Shown in pieces: positions 25,572 to 34,244 of a DNA stretch of 64,000 nucleotides (the stretch's first letter is position 1; every line of letters begins with the position of its first letter). The notes beneath the pieces were generated by a model. That model saw only the letters and a program-made list of their open reading frames with translations. It searched no databases and was not told where the DNA came from. Made by a program: the position numbers and the translations under genes. This DNA is from Poriferisodalis sp965231925 (GTDB taxonomy: Bacteria > Actinomycetota > Acidimicrobiia > Acidimicrobiales > Poriferisodalaceae). The stretch lies in the NCBI GenBank assembly GCA_965231925.1, contig OZ246894.1:4645233-4709232 (forward strand). The letters run 5' to 3'.

Positions 25572-26501
25572 TCATTCAGACATCGAACTGCCGGCATGGG
25601 CCACGTGACCGAGCAGGCTGCCGTCTGAAATGCATGTGGGGTGTCGATCATTTGTCAGTTCACCGCGGAACACCACGGCGTCACCTGAACGCACGAAATC
25701 CCCAGACTCCGTTATCAAGGTACCGGACCCAGGCCGGTAGCCGACAAAAAGGCGGGGAAACCGGATCAGATATCGGTGCCCGCCGATATCTGCGTATGCG
25801 CAGCGATCCTTGATGTGCAGTACACCGTCATGAAACGTATTGATATCGGAAGGCAGTCCACCACGAGAACCGAGGAAGTGGTCTTGCCCGGAACTCTGCA
25901 AATACTCATCCCTGAGGCTCCAAACCAGGGGGTACGGATAGTCAAGATAATGGTGATGCGTCATCCGTGTACACGGTGCGAATTCGGTCCGCAGCTGAGC
26001 GAGAAAAGCCATATCGTCAGCATCGCTGATCCAGAGACGAGTGTACTCTCCGCCAGCACCTTCAATTACATCGCCAGATTGCATCCATCTCCCCTCAAAG
26101 TCAAGAATGCCGGTGTCAGGATCATACGATACGGCTCCACGCGGCAGCCTCCAAAGGTAACGCTCTCCGCGAGCCACCAGATAGGGGCACCGACCGTCGA
26201 TCTCCAGAATCGCCCACTGAGGAATAAAGTCCACCGTAAGCCTCGTGTGCAGCGGGTCGTTACCGGCGGTATACATGCCGATGAATGGATCTGGCTGTGT
26301 CCAGTAACTGGCACCCATGCCGACAAACGGACCATCAACAGCCGCCGCCGGGACCTCCGAGGTAGACACAGGTGCATCCGACACTGGCACTTCAGTGGAG
26401 TGTCCTCCTGTGCATGCGACCACAAGAGCGCCAAGCATCACCGCTGCTGATCCTCGGATCAGGAAGCCTGATAGCATCATTGCCGCATTTCCGTTCATCA
26501 C
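25572..26501 (-). CDS. Two-repeat lipoprotein paired with Calx-beta protease
   Basis: A 309-aa protein with a signal peptide and lipobox (MLGALVVAC). The mature part holds two copies of one domain. Copy one has WAILEIDGRCPYLVARGERY and WRLPRGAVSYDPDTGILDFE; copy two has DGVLHIKDRCAYADIGGHRY and LIRFPRLFVGYRPGSGTLIT, ending SGDAVVFRGELTNDRHPTC. The 17115-17675 lipoprotein has a related single copy. Its ATG overlaps the protease stop by 4 bp, implying coupled translation. I infer a surface partner of the protease; its role is unknown. Confidence 0.65.
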   Translation of the reverse strand: MMNGNAAMMLSGFLIRGSAAVMLGALVVACTGGHSTEVPVSDAPVSTSEVPAAAVDGPFVGMGASYWTQPDPFIGMYTAGNDPLHTRLTVDFIPQWAILEIDGRCPYLVARGERYLWRLPRGAVSYDPDTGILDFEGRWMQSGDVIEGAGGEYTRLWISDADDMAFLAQLRTEFAPCTRMTHHHYLDYPYPLVWSLRDEYLQSSGQDHFLGSRGGLPSDINTFHDGVLHIKDRCAYADIGGHRYLIRFPRLFVGYRPGSGTLITESGDFVRSGDAVVFRGELTNDRHPTCISDGSLLGHVAHAGSSMSE

Positions 26502-28588
26502 GGAATCCGCTGATCAGCGGCGAGCAGCCGGAGGCCCAGTTTGCTCAGCGCTTTTTCGATCGGCAGGAATATTGCAAATGCGCTTTCGTGGGCATTCGGT
26601 ATCTGTTTGATATCGAACATGCACTGGCCGGTGGAAGCATCGCGCGATAAATACTTCGAACCTGCCCGGTGTATTCCGTATGCGACGGATCCTTTCACCC
26701 ACGGTCCGCCGCTGTCTCCTTTGGCAGTGCAAACAGCCGGTCCTTCGACTCGGACATAATCAGGACCGCAGCTCTTGTTGTCGTTGCTGCAATTCGTCCC
26801 GATGCCGTCTGGGTCGAAGGAGATGTCGGTGATAGTGCCGCAGGAGTAGCCGGTGACGTGGCCGTCGTGGCACACGTAGTCGCCCATCATGTCGTCGGCG
26901 GTGAACTGGATGTCGTCGTCGGCGACCGCGCTGCGCACCTCGCAGGTAGTGGCGAACGTTCGGTTGCGCGTTCTGGTTTTGCACATGTATCGGTTGGTGA
27001 GCCGTATGTCGTGGCCAGTCGGTACGGAGTGCCATTGGACGTCGAGGTTGTCGGGCCATTCGGTCACGAGCGGCAGCTCGATACCGTTGTATTTGCTGAA
27101 AGTGGCAGTCGTTGTTTGTTCCCCTTTTTCCGGTTTGTCCGGCGAGCAGTGCCCGGAGGTGAGGACTCCATACCTGGCTTCGCGGCGCAGAGGTGGACGT
27201 GCCGGCTGATATACCGCGAAGCCGGCGGTGCAGAGTCCTATCTTGCCATTTCCTTTTGGTGTGCGAAGCTGCCCGCCGGCGACGAATCTGTTGACGTCGG
27301 TGATGCGCATCACGACGCTGTTGTCCTCGGCGGGCGCGAGCAGTGCGTGCCCGGCAAGGTCCAGGCCGACAGCGATCGTCTCGCGTCCGGTCCCTTCGTA
27401 CTTGTCGTCGTCGATAACGGTGACGAGCAGGCGGCTGCGCGTCTTGCCCGCAGGGAGTTTCAGCTTCGCAGTTCCGTTGCGCAGACCTGTCACTGTGTAG
27501 TCCGCATCGGCGTCGGCGGTGCCGCTGAAGGTGAGCGCGACCACGGTGTCAGTCTTCAGCGGCTCGGAGAGAGTGACAGAGACGGTGACATTCGTTCCTT
27601 CGCGGAGCACCGCTCGTGCCGACGACAGTTTCGCCGTCGGCGCTTCGCCTGTGTCGAAGATCGTGAACAGCACAATGCCCGGCCTTCCTCGCACGACCCT
27701 GTCCGGGAGGCTGCCGAGCTTGACGGCGAACTTCTCGGGACCCTCGGTGTCGGAATCGTTGACCGCGACCGCTGCCCTGGCCGACCCCGAAGTGGTGCCC
27801 GCACGGATCACAACCCGCAGCGACTTGGCCTGGAAGTCACTGCCTATGACCGCCCCGCGGGATTCCAGCACCAGCGGGATCTCGACATCGTGAGGCAGCG
27901 GTCTCGACAGCGAGACCTTCACCACCGCTTTGCCCTGCTTCTCAGAGATGCCCCGCCCCGACACTGCCTCGAGCGTCGCCTTCGCGTGGTCGTCGTCGAT
28001 GATCGTCACCGTCACGTGGCTTGCCGCGGCTCGCGCCCATTTCAGATTGTCGGCGATTGCCACGGTGAACGCCTCGTCGGTCTCCATCAGGTCGTCGTCG
28101 ATCGTGTGGATCCGACGCGTCGCGCTGGTCCTGCCCGGCGGCACGTCCACTGCCGCCGTTCGCCGATAGTCGCGGCCGCGTTCAGCGGTGCCGTCGAGAA
28201 AACTCAGCTTCACCGCGGTCGGCTTGCTCTGCGCTTTGCTCAACGTGACCGTCACATCAACGGACCCGCCCTCGGTCACCTGCGCACGAGCGACGCTCAG
28301 ACTCGCCGACGGTGCAGCACCGGTGTCTACGACGAGAACCGAGCGCGGGCTGCGCGGTTCATACAAGACGCCGTAGTCCTCGACCGGTTTGCGTGCGCCG
28401 TCCGGCGTCTCATACAGCAGGTCGAACAACTGCCCGACCGCGAAGCTGTCATGAGTCGTGTCAGCGTCGGAACGCGCCGCAAGCACGATGCTGGGCGCCG
28501 GAGCGGGCTCGGGCACCTCATGCTCGTCTTCTGGATCGTAGGGCGTGACTACAAACACTGGATCTTTGTCGAACCGGATGCCGTTCAC
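26498..28588 (-). CDS. Calx-beta repeats plus S1 serine protease domain
   Basis: This 696-aa frame holds three Calx-beta domains (~92-200, 202-312, 317-431), each with the acidic IDDD-type end (TVTIIDDD, VTVIDDD). The trypsin-like domain has H480 in TSGHC, D516 in DNLDVQWH and S626 in KGDSGGPW. It lacks its own signal peptide. The GTG at 28588 overlaps the stop of the preceding frame as GTGA. The same frame stays open and protein-like upstream (ILFSYEPIRIPVDFGGREVN), so this is probably the C-terminal half of one secreted protease separated by a frameshift. Confidence 0.75.
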   Translation of the reverse strand: MNGIRFDKDPVFVVTPYDPEDEHEVPEPAPAPSIVLAARSDADTTHDSFAVGQLFDLLYETPDGARKPVEDYGVLYEPRSPRSVLVVDTGAAPSASLSVARAQVTEGGSVDVTVTLSKAQSKPTAVKLSFLDGTAERGRDYRRTAAVDVPPGRTSATRRIHTIDDDLMETDEAFTVAIADNLKWARAAASHVTVTIIDDDHAKATLEAVSGRGISEKQGKAVVKVSLSRPLPHDVEIPLVLESRGAVIGSDFQAKSLRVVIRAGTTSGSARAAVAVNDSDTEGPEKFAVKLGSLPDRVVRGRPGIVLFTIFDTGEAPTAKLSSARAVLREGTNVTVSVTLSEPLKTDTVVALTFSGTADADADYTVTGLRNGTAKLKLPAGKTRSRLLVTVIDDDKYEGTGRETIAVGLDLAGHALLAPAEDNSVVMRITDVNRFVAGGQLRTPKGNGKIGLCTAGFAVYQPARPPLRREARYGVLTSGHCSPDKPEKGEQTTTATFSKYNGIELPLVTEWPDNLDVQWHSVPTGHDIRLTNRYMCKTRTRNRTFATTCEVRSAVADDDIQFTADDMMGDYVCHDGHVTGYSCGTITDISFDPDGIGTNCSNDNKSCGPDYVRVEGPAVCTAKGDSGGPWVKGSVAYGIHRAGSKYLSRDASTGQCMFDIKQIPNAHESAFAIFLPIEKALSKLGLRLLAADQRIP

Positions 28589-30165
28589 CTCGCGGCCCCC
28601 GAAATCGACCGGGATACGGATTGGCTCGTACGAGAATAGGATCCGGCCAATAAGAGCCGAAACGCTGCGTCTGTGCGCATCGTGGGCACCAAGATCAGTA
28701 CACTGCCTGTCGAGATGAATGCCGAGGTATCGACAGCAATCTCGATCACGTCACCGCGGCTGCCTTCCGCCGCCACCGCGTCGGTCACGTCGAACGAGAA
28801 ATAGGCGATGTCATCGTCGATGATCGTTGCCTCCACTGTCGACGAAGCACCGGCTATATAGCCTGCGGGCAATGTGCCGAGCGCGACCTTGAACTGCTCG
28901 TCCGGCTCGGTGCGAAGATCGTCGCTGATCGCGATGCCCACTGCCGCAGAAGACTCGCCCGCAGGCACCGCCCATCGGTACTGAAGCGCATCAAGGTCGT
29001 GGCCGTGCCAACCCCAGAAATCGTTCGCATCGGTCGACACATGCGAGACCGTCAACGTGCCTGACACAGCAACATCGGACGCCTCCGTCAGCGACACCAC
29101 AAGCTGCAACAGGCCCTGACCCTCATCTGCCGCAACAATCCCGTCGTGACCGGACGCAACACTCAACGACACCTCCGCGATGCCTCGCACACTCCTTTGC
29201 GCGTCATCCGCCGCCCGCCCCGACTCAGAATCGCCGCCCTCAGCATCAGCGCTGTCCGACAATGCACCCGCAGCACCGCTGCGTCCTCCTGCGGCTTTCT
29301 CGCCCGCAACGCGACGACCGTCCACGACGACCGTGCGCACTGCCACAAGCGTCCCCAGCACACCCGCAGCAGCCGCAGCAGCCGCTTCGAACAGAACCTG
29401 ACCACCCAACGCCTCCGGGCTGCTGCTCGACCAGCCGGGCAGCCGCGCCAAATCGCCTGGAGCGACCAGCCCAGGATCGATCCCCACCTGCACTGCGTTC
29501 GCGGCCATTTCGATGCCCGTGAACGACACCATCTGCTTCACCCACGCAGACTCCGCAGCCACAGCCGAATCAAGACCCGAGAACAAGCCCCGCTGCGCCG
29601 CCCGCAACTCTTCATAGGCGTGGACGGCACCCGTGTGCACCCACACATCGCGATGAGCAGCCTCCAGTTCCGCCGCAGCAGCCGACGGCAGCCCATCACC
29701 CGCCAGCAGCACCCAGCCCCCGAACACGCCCACATGATCGAAGCCCCACCCGGCCACCCGACCTGGCGAGGCTTCGCGAATAGCCCGCAGTACCGGCTTC
29801 AGCTCATCGATGCGCGCCAACCGCCTCGAAGCCTCCGCCACCGACACCCCGTAATCACGCGCATACTGCTCCTCGATGGCGGCCAGACCGCCGACTGTCT
29901 CGACAACGTCGACATCACCGGCACCCTCAGCCGTATCTGTACCCGAGACGGGCTCGTCGGGCGGACTCGTGGTGGACCACGCGAACTCCTGGCCCTGCAT
30001 CTGCCCGGCACTTGGGTCAAAATCACCAACAGCACGATGTCGGGCCGAACTATCACCCATCCCGGCGGTGGCTGCGGCAGGACTCCCGATCACCGACACC
30101 GCCGCCACGAACACAGCCAGCACATACCTGACCCGACATCGGTCCCGACCCACAAAATTCGGCAT
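28585..30165 (-). CDS. Secreted protease propeptide and Calx-beta part (N-terminal half)
   Basis: A 526-aa frame with signal peptide (RYVLAVFVAAVSVIGSPAAA). Next comes a propeptide-like region (QYARDYGVSVAEASRRLARI, RVAGWGFDHVGVFGGWVLLA) clearly related to the 17684-19225 protease. A variable linker and Calx-beta-like sequence follow (EPDEQFKVALGTLPAGYIAG, ATIIDDDIAYFSF). It has no catalytic domain. The last ~15 residues (GSYSRTSQSVSRS) look like out-of-frame sequence. I chose ATG 30165 because GGGAGGGGG precedes it. Together with 26498-28588 it would make a ~1,230-aa propeptide-Calx-beta-protease. Confidence 0.7.
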   Translation of the reverse strand: MPNFVGRDRCRVRYVLAVFVAAVSVIGSPAAATAGMGDSSARHRAVGDFDPSAGQMQGQEFAWSTTSPPDEPVSGTDTAEGAGDVDVVETVGGLAAIEEQYARDYGVSVAEASRRLARIDELKPVLRAIREASPGRVAGWGFDHVGVFGGWVLLAGDGLPSAAAAELEAAHRDVWVHTGAVHAYEELRAAQRGLFSGLDSAVAAESAWVKQMVSFTGIEMAANAVQVGIDPGLVAPGDLARLPGWSSSSPEALGGQVLFEAAAAAAAGVLGTLVAVRTVVVDGRRVAGEKAAGGRSGAAGALSDSADAEGGDSESGRAADDAQRSVRGIAEVSLSVASGHDGIVAADEGQGLLQLVVSLTEASDVAVSGTLTVSHVSTDANDFWGWHGHDLDALQYRWAVPAGESSAAVGIAISDDLRTEPDEQFKVALGTLPAGYIAGASSTVEATIIDDDIAYFSFDVTDAVAAEGSRGDVIEIAVDTSAFISTGSVLILVPTMRTDAAFRLLLAGSYSRTSQSVSRSISGAAR

Positions 30166-30327
30166 CCGAACCCCCTCCCGCCCCAACACCCCGCGCGCAG
30201 GAGGTCAGCGACTATATGTCGACCGCTGCCCGAATCGCGGTCGGCCCTCTGATTCGAACGGCGGTTTCCGGGCAGGCTCTCGAGCGAACGCCGTTGACGC
30301 GAAGCGTCACCTCGACGTTCGCAAGAT

Positions 30328-30594
30328 TCAGCGCCAGCGAGTGGCGAGCAGGATGCCTGCCAGCACGATGGCCAAGCCGACGGCGATCCATGCGCTGGCC
30401 GGACTGCCCGGCAGCCAGCTCATGTAGTTCGACACGATCACCGCGGTGCCGACGCCGAGCAGCGCCGCGATCAGCCAGCCGAACCACGAGGCGCTCTGTT
30501 CGCCCTGGCCACCTGCGCTCTGCTGGGGGGCCGGCGCGTTCTGCGGTCGGGTGCCCTTGGGCGTGATGCGGCTGGTCTTGCGGGGCCGGGCCAT
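30328..30594 (-). CDS. crgA: Cell division protein CrgA
   Basis: This 88-aa protein has a basic N-terminus (MARPRKTSRITPKGTRPQN) and two transmembrane helices (WFGWLIAALLGVGTAVIVSN and AWIAVGLAIVLAGILLATRW). This is the CrgA/UPF0233 layout, including the YMSW element between helices. CrgA is an actinobacterial septal protein that recruits PBPs to FtsZ rings. It lies downstream of pknB, as in mycobacteria and streptomycetes, where it is part of the same conserved cluster. The upstream extension of the frame is a shadow of the pknB end. Confidence 0.9.
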   Translation of the reverse strand: MARPRKTSRITPKGTRPQNAPAPQQSAGGQGEQSASWFGWLIAALLGVGTAVIVSNYMSWLPGSPASAWIAVGLAIVLAGILLATRWR

Positions 30595-30622
30595 GACTGG
30601 CCAAGCTAACGGGTGCGTCAAC

Positions 30623-32920
30623 CTAACTGTTGGGGTCGGCCCCGTCGCTTTCCTCGCTCGGTTCGGCTTCGCCGATGACCAGGGTGATCGTGTCGTAGTT
30701 GAGCCGGATGTCGGTGCCTGGCGCCGGGTCGAGAGAGATGACCTGCCCGTCTGCGGGGTCGCCAGCGGCAACCGACTGCGTGCGCCGTGCGACCTCGAAG
30801 CCCAGCTCGGTCAAGGCTTCGGTTACCCCGTCGGGATCGAACGTCTCCAGTGCCTGCAGGCTGGGAACCGTCGCCACTTCGGGCGGCTTGAACATCTGGA
30901 GGACGATCTCGGACCCGGCGATGAGCACCGTTCCGGGCTCAGGACTGATGCCGCGCACGACGTTCGTGTTGACGTCGAGATTGGACACCTCGCGCGCTGT
31001 GCGCTTGACGGTAAACCCGAGTGCCAGCAGCTCGGCTTCGATCCGATCGGCGAGCGTCGTGCCGAAGTCTGCCAAGGCCGGCACGACGAGTTCCTCCGGA
31101 CCGTCTGACACGACCAGCGTGATGACGCTGCCCCGCTCCGCCGGCTGGGCAGCCTCAGGGCTGCTGCGTATCACCGTTCCCTCGCTGAACTCGGTGGAGA
31201 ACTCCCGCTCGACCCGGTCGACGAGTCCGAGGCGAGCCAACGTCACTCTGGCGTCGTCAACCGTCTGCCCGACCAGGCGGGGCACCTCTACCTCGCCCCG
31301 GCCCGCAGAGACGGTCAGCGTCACGACCGTGCCGGCCGGGCGTTGTTCGGTGCTGGGGATGCTCTGCTCGGTCACGAACCCGATCGCCAGGTTGTCGTTG
31401 CGCACGTCGATGCGCTCGACGCTGAAGCCGGCAGTGACGAGCATCGTCTCGGCCTCATCGTATGTTCGCCCGACCACGTTGGGCAGCAGGACGAGCGAGC
31501 GCGGTGCGGCCGCGAACAAGGTGATCGGGTTGTCGGGGTCATTGGGTTCGGCGAGCAGCAGCCCGGCGCGGGGATTCTGTTGGAACACGACGTTCTCGTC
31601 GACGTCGTCGCGTTCGGAGAATTCGATGCTGACGTGATCGAAGCCGACATCGCCGAGCTCGCGCTCGGCTTCGGAGAAATGCAAGTTCACCACGTTCGGC
31701 ACTCGCAGCCGCACGTCGGAGGTGGGATCGGGCTGGGCCACGACGCTCGGCTCGCCCCGGTCGTTGACCAGCAGGAACACCAGCCCCGCGATGACCAGCA
31801 GCAAGATGACAAGCAGCGTGATCCACATCGGCGTGCGGTCCGGCGGCTCGACTGAGCCAGGTGGCGGCGCCTGCGGGTATTGCGGGGGGTACTGCGGGCC
31901 GCCGTATTCCCCTGCGCCGCCCCCGCGGCCATAGGGGGGTGTGGGCGGGGCAACAGGCGGGTGGGAGTAGGCGGGCGGCGAGACCGCAGCCGGCGGTGTG
32001 GCAGGTGCTGACGGTGTGCCCGCAGGCGGGCCGGCGCTCACTGCCGGGAAGTACGCCGTGACATCGCTCGCCGCGGCATGCGTCGGCTGGCCCGCCCGGA
32101 AGCGCAAGAGATCGTTGCGCAGCTCGGCGGCTGAGCCGTAGCGTCCAGCGGGATCCTTGGCGAGTCCCCGCAGACAGATGGCTTCGAGCTCGTGGGGAAC
32201 GTCGGCGTTGTAGCGCGACGGGGGGATCGGCGCCTCCTGGACGTGCTTGTAGGCGATGGCGACGGGACTGTCGCCGGTGAACGGCGGACCTGCCGCGAGC
32301 ACCTCGTAGAGCACGACGGACAGCGAGTACACGTCGCTGCGCGGGTCGGCATCGTGCCCTTGAGCCTGCTCGGGCGACAGATACGTGGCCGTGCCCATCA
32401 CCGATCCGGTGCGTGTCAGATCGTCGGTGCCGCCGCCGAGCGCCCGGGCGATGCCGAAGTCGGCCACCTTGACTTGGCCGGACTGGGTGATCATGACGTT
32501 GCCCGGCTTGATGTCGCGGTGTACCACGCCGTTGCCGTGAGCGAATGCAAGCGCAGCCGCGATGTCGATGGTGATGTCTGCGGCGCGATCGGGATGCAGC
32601 GGGCCGTCGCTGCGGATGACCTCCGCCAGGCTTCGACCTTCGACGTACTCCATCACGATGTAGTAGGTGCCTTCGTGATTGCCCCAGTCGTACACGCCGA
32701 CCACGTTCGGCTGGCTCAAGTTCGCAGCGGCTTGAGCCTCACGGCGGAACCGCTCGACGAACGACGAGTCGTTCGCGAATTCGGGGAACAGCACCTTGAC
32801 GGCGACGGGCCGGTCGAGGAGGCGATCGCGGCCGAGGAATACCTCGGACATTCCGCCGCGCGCGATACGGCTGAACAGCTCGTAGCGACCGCCGAATATT
32901 GGGTTGTCGGTGTCTGCCAT
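30623..32920 (-). CDS. pknB: Ser/Thr protein kinase PknB with five PASTA domains
   Basis: A 765-aa membrane kinase. The catalytic domain (~1-270) has GGMSEVFLG, AVKVL, HRDIKPGN, DFG in VADFGIARA and SPEQAQG. A Pro-rich linker leads to one transmembrane helix (MWITLLVILLLVIAGLVFLL). Five external PASTA domains begin VPNVV, LPNVV, VPRLV, VPALA and VPSLQ. PASTA domains bind muropeptide or lipid II and couple wall synthesis to phosphorylation of division proteins. It lies between pbpA-like and crgA genes, a conserved actinobacterial order. Three PASTA starts deviate from VPNV, so some may bind ligand poorly. Confidence 0.92.
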   Translation of the reverse strand: MADTDNPIFGGRYELFSRIARGGMSEVFLGRDRLLDRPVAVKVLFPEFANDSSFVERFRREAQAAANLSQPNVVGVYDWGNHEGTYYIVMEYVEGRSLAEVIRSDGPLHPDRAADITIDIAAALAFAHGNGVVHRDIKPGNVMITQSGQVKVADFGIARALGGGTDDLTRTGSVMGTATYLSPEQAQGHDADPRSDVYSLSVVLYEVLAAGPPFTGDSPVAIAYKHVQEAPIPPSRYNADVPHELEAICLRGLAKDPAGRYGSAAELRNDLLRFRAGQPTHAAASDVTAYFPAVSAGPPAGTPSAPATPPAAVSPPAYSHPPVAPPTPPYGRGGGAGEYGGPQYPPQYPQAPPPGSVEPPDRTPMWITLLVILLLVIAGLVFLLVNDRGEPSVVAQPDPTSDVRLRVPNVVNLHFSEAERELGDVGFDHVSIEFSERDDVDENVVFQQNPRAGLLLAEPNDPDNPITLFAAAPRSLVLLPNVVGRTYDEAETMLVTAGFSVERIDVRNDNLAIGFVTEQSIPSTEQRPAGTVVTLTVSAGRGEVEVPRLVGQTVDDARVTLARLGLVDRVEREFSTEFSEGTVIRSSPEAAQPAERGSVITLVVSDGPEELVVPALADFGTTLADRIEAELLALGFTVKRTAREVSNLDVNTNVVRGISPEPGTVLIAGSEIVLQMFKPPEVATVPSLQALETFDPDGVTEALTELGFEVARRTQSVAAGDPADGQVISLDPAPGTDIRLNYDTITLVIGEAEPSEESDGADPNS

Positions 32921-32978
32921 GAGCACGGGGCGGGTGATCGGGCCGTCGGGCCGGTGGGGTGACTGCGAAGTTGTCGGG

Positions 32979-34244
32979 CTAGGGGCGGTCGGGATCTGAG
33001 ACTGCCCGCAGCGCGAGTGTGGCTTCCGCTGCGGTCGCAGCGATCATCGTTGCCAAGGTACCGCCGCCTTGCGGCTCGGCGACGTCAAGGGTGGTGTCGG
33101 GTTCGATTACCACCGCCACGGCGACCGTGGGCGCGTTCGGCGGGGCAACCAGCACCGCCCAGCTCCCGGTTCGCGTGCTGCTGGCGGCAGGATCCCTCAG
33201 CAGGCCTGAAGCGATCGCTGCGGGGATCTCGACGCCGTCGGTTGGAGCGAGGCTGATCGAACTCTGCCGCGCCTGCGCAGCCATCTGCGCCAGCAGCGCA
33301 GACGCATCGTCGGTTTCAAAGAGTCGACCTGCGGTCTGCGGCCTCGTGGCCGGCAGAGCGCCGGTACTCGCCGGCTGGCCACCGTCGGGCTGCATCGTTG
33401 TCCGCACGCTCACGCTGTGCACTACGTAGGGGCGCATGCGGACCCCGCCATTCGCGACCGAGGCGGCTGCCATTGCCAGTTGCAACGGTGTCAGCGGCAC
33501 GCCCGCGCCGGCAGCCACGGTGCCGGGTTCGCCGGGAAGGTCAATTCCGGTGAGCCCCGATGCTCGGCTCGCACCAGCCAGCAAGTCCGCGCTGGCCGCA
33601 TCGGAGGACGTCGCGCCGGCGAGGCCGTAGTGGCGCCGGTACGCACTTGCCGGCGGCATACGGCTGATCGTCGTCGGCGAATCTGGCGCCTGAGTTTCCA
33701 ACCTGTTGGGATCGAAGCTCGGGCGAGACCACAGGGCCAAGATCTCGCCAGTCGCCGGCACCACGATGACAACCGACCCGTCCCAGTCTCCGAGGGCGGC
33801 GCGTGCGGTGAGCTGGACGCCGTGATGCAACGTGAGGTTCAGATCGCCGACGCGGTGAGCGTCCCGGAACAGGTCCGCCAACTCGTCGATGGCGATGTCG
33901 GTGGCGCTGCCTGACAATTCGGCGTTGTAGTGGCGCTCGAGGCCGCCCACGACGCCCGGGGTCAGCGCGAAATACCCCGCCGTGTGTGCATAGAGCGGCC
34001 CGTGCGGGTACGTCCGCGTCGGCAGCGGTTCAGTCTCGGTGGGGTTGAGGGCGGGGGCAATCGTCTCGCCGTCAGCGCTCACGATCGCTCCGCGTGGAGC
34101 ACCGAACGCTGTCACCGCACGCTGGTTGAATTCGTGGCGGTGCAGCTGCTCGGCGGAGACATACCCCAAGTTGGTTAGCTGGACCACGAGCACCGCGAAG
34201 GCGACGGCAAGCCCGACCGTCAGTCGCGTGATGCGCCGGTTCAC
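32979..34244 (-). CDS. PbpA-like penicillin-binding protein homologue lacking catalytic motifs
   Basis: This 421-aa protein has one N-terminal transmembrane helix, the PbpA linker (FGAPRGAIVSADGETIA) and GGLERHYNAELSG. SVVIVVPATGEILALWSRPS and PLTPLQLAMAAASVANGGVR also fit the family. PbpA is a class B transpeptidase paired with RodA. Here PGSTFK is replaced by PASAYR (S200-A-Y-R203: Ser kept, Lys lost). No SxN motif is visible because about 70 residues are missing, and KTG reads RTG (358-360). It is therefore probably a non-catalytic scaffold. The start overlaps the rodA stop by ATGA, as in intact clusters. Confidence 0.8.
   Translation of the reverse strand: MNRRITRLTVGLAVAFAVLVVQLTNLGYVSAEQLHRHEFNQRAVTAFGAPRGAIVSADGETIAPALNPTETEPLPTRTYPHGPLYAHTAGYFALTPGVVGGLERHYNAELSGSATDIAIDELADLFRDAHRVGDLNLTLHHGVQLTARAALGDWDGSVVIVVPATGEILALWSRPSFDPNRLETQAPDSPTTISRMPPASAYRRHYGLAGATSSDAASADLLAGASRASGLTGIDLPGEPGTVAAGAGVPLTPLQLAMAAASVANGGVRMRPYVVHSVSVRTTMQPDGGQPASTGALPATRPQTAGRLFETDDASALLAQMAAQARQSSISLAPTDGVEIPAAIASGLLRDPAASSTRTGSWAVLVAPPNAPTVAVAVVIEPDTTLDVAEPQGGGTLATMIAATAAEATLALRAVSDPDRP

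Noticed and set aside
26669..28639. A 656-aa open frame on the plus strand across the Calx-beta protease
   Set aside because: It is antisense to a gene with three clear Calx-beta domains and a full catalytic triad. Its translation is Arg/Val-rich with no motif. Long antisense frames are common in high-GC DNA.
29146..30252. A 368-aa plus-strand frame across the protease N-terminal part
   Set aside because: Arg/His/Pro-rich shadow of the minus-strand gene, which has a signal peptide, propeptide motifs and a ribosome site.
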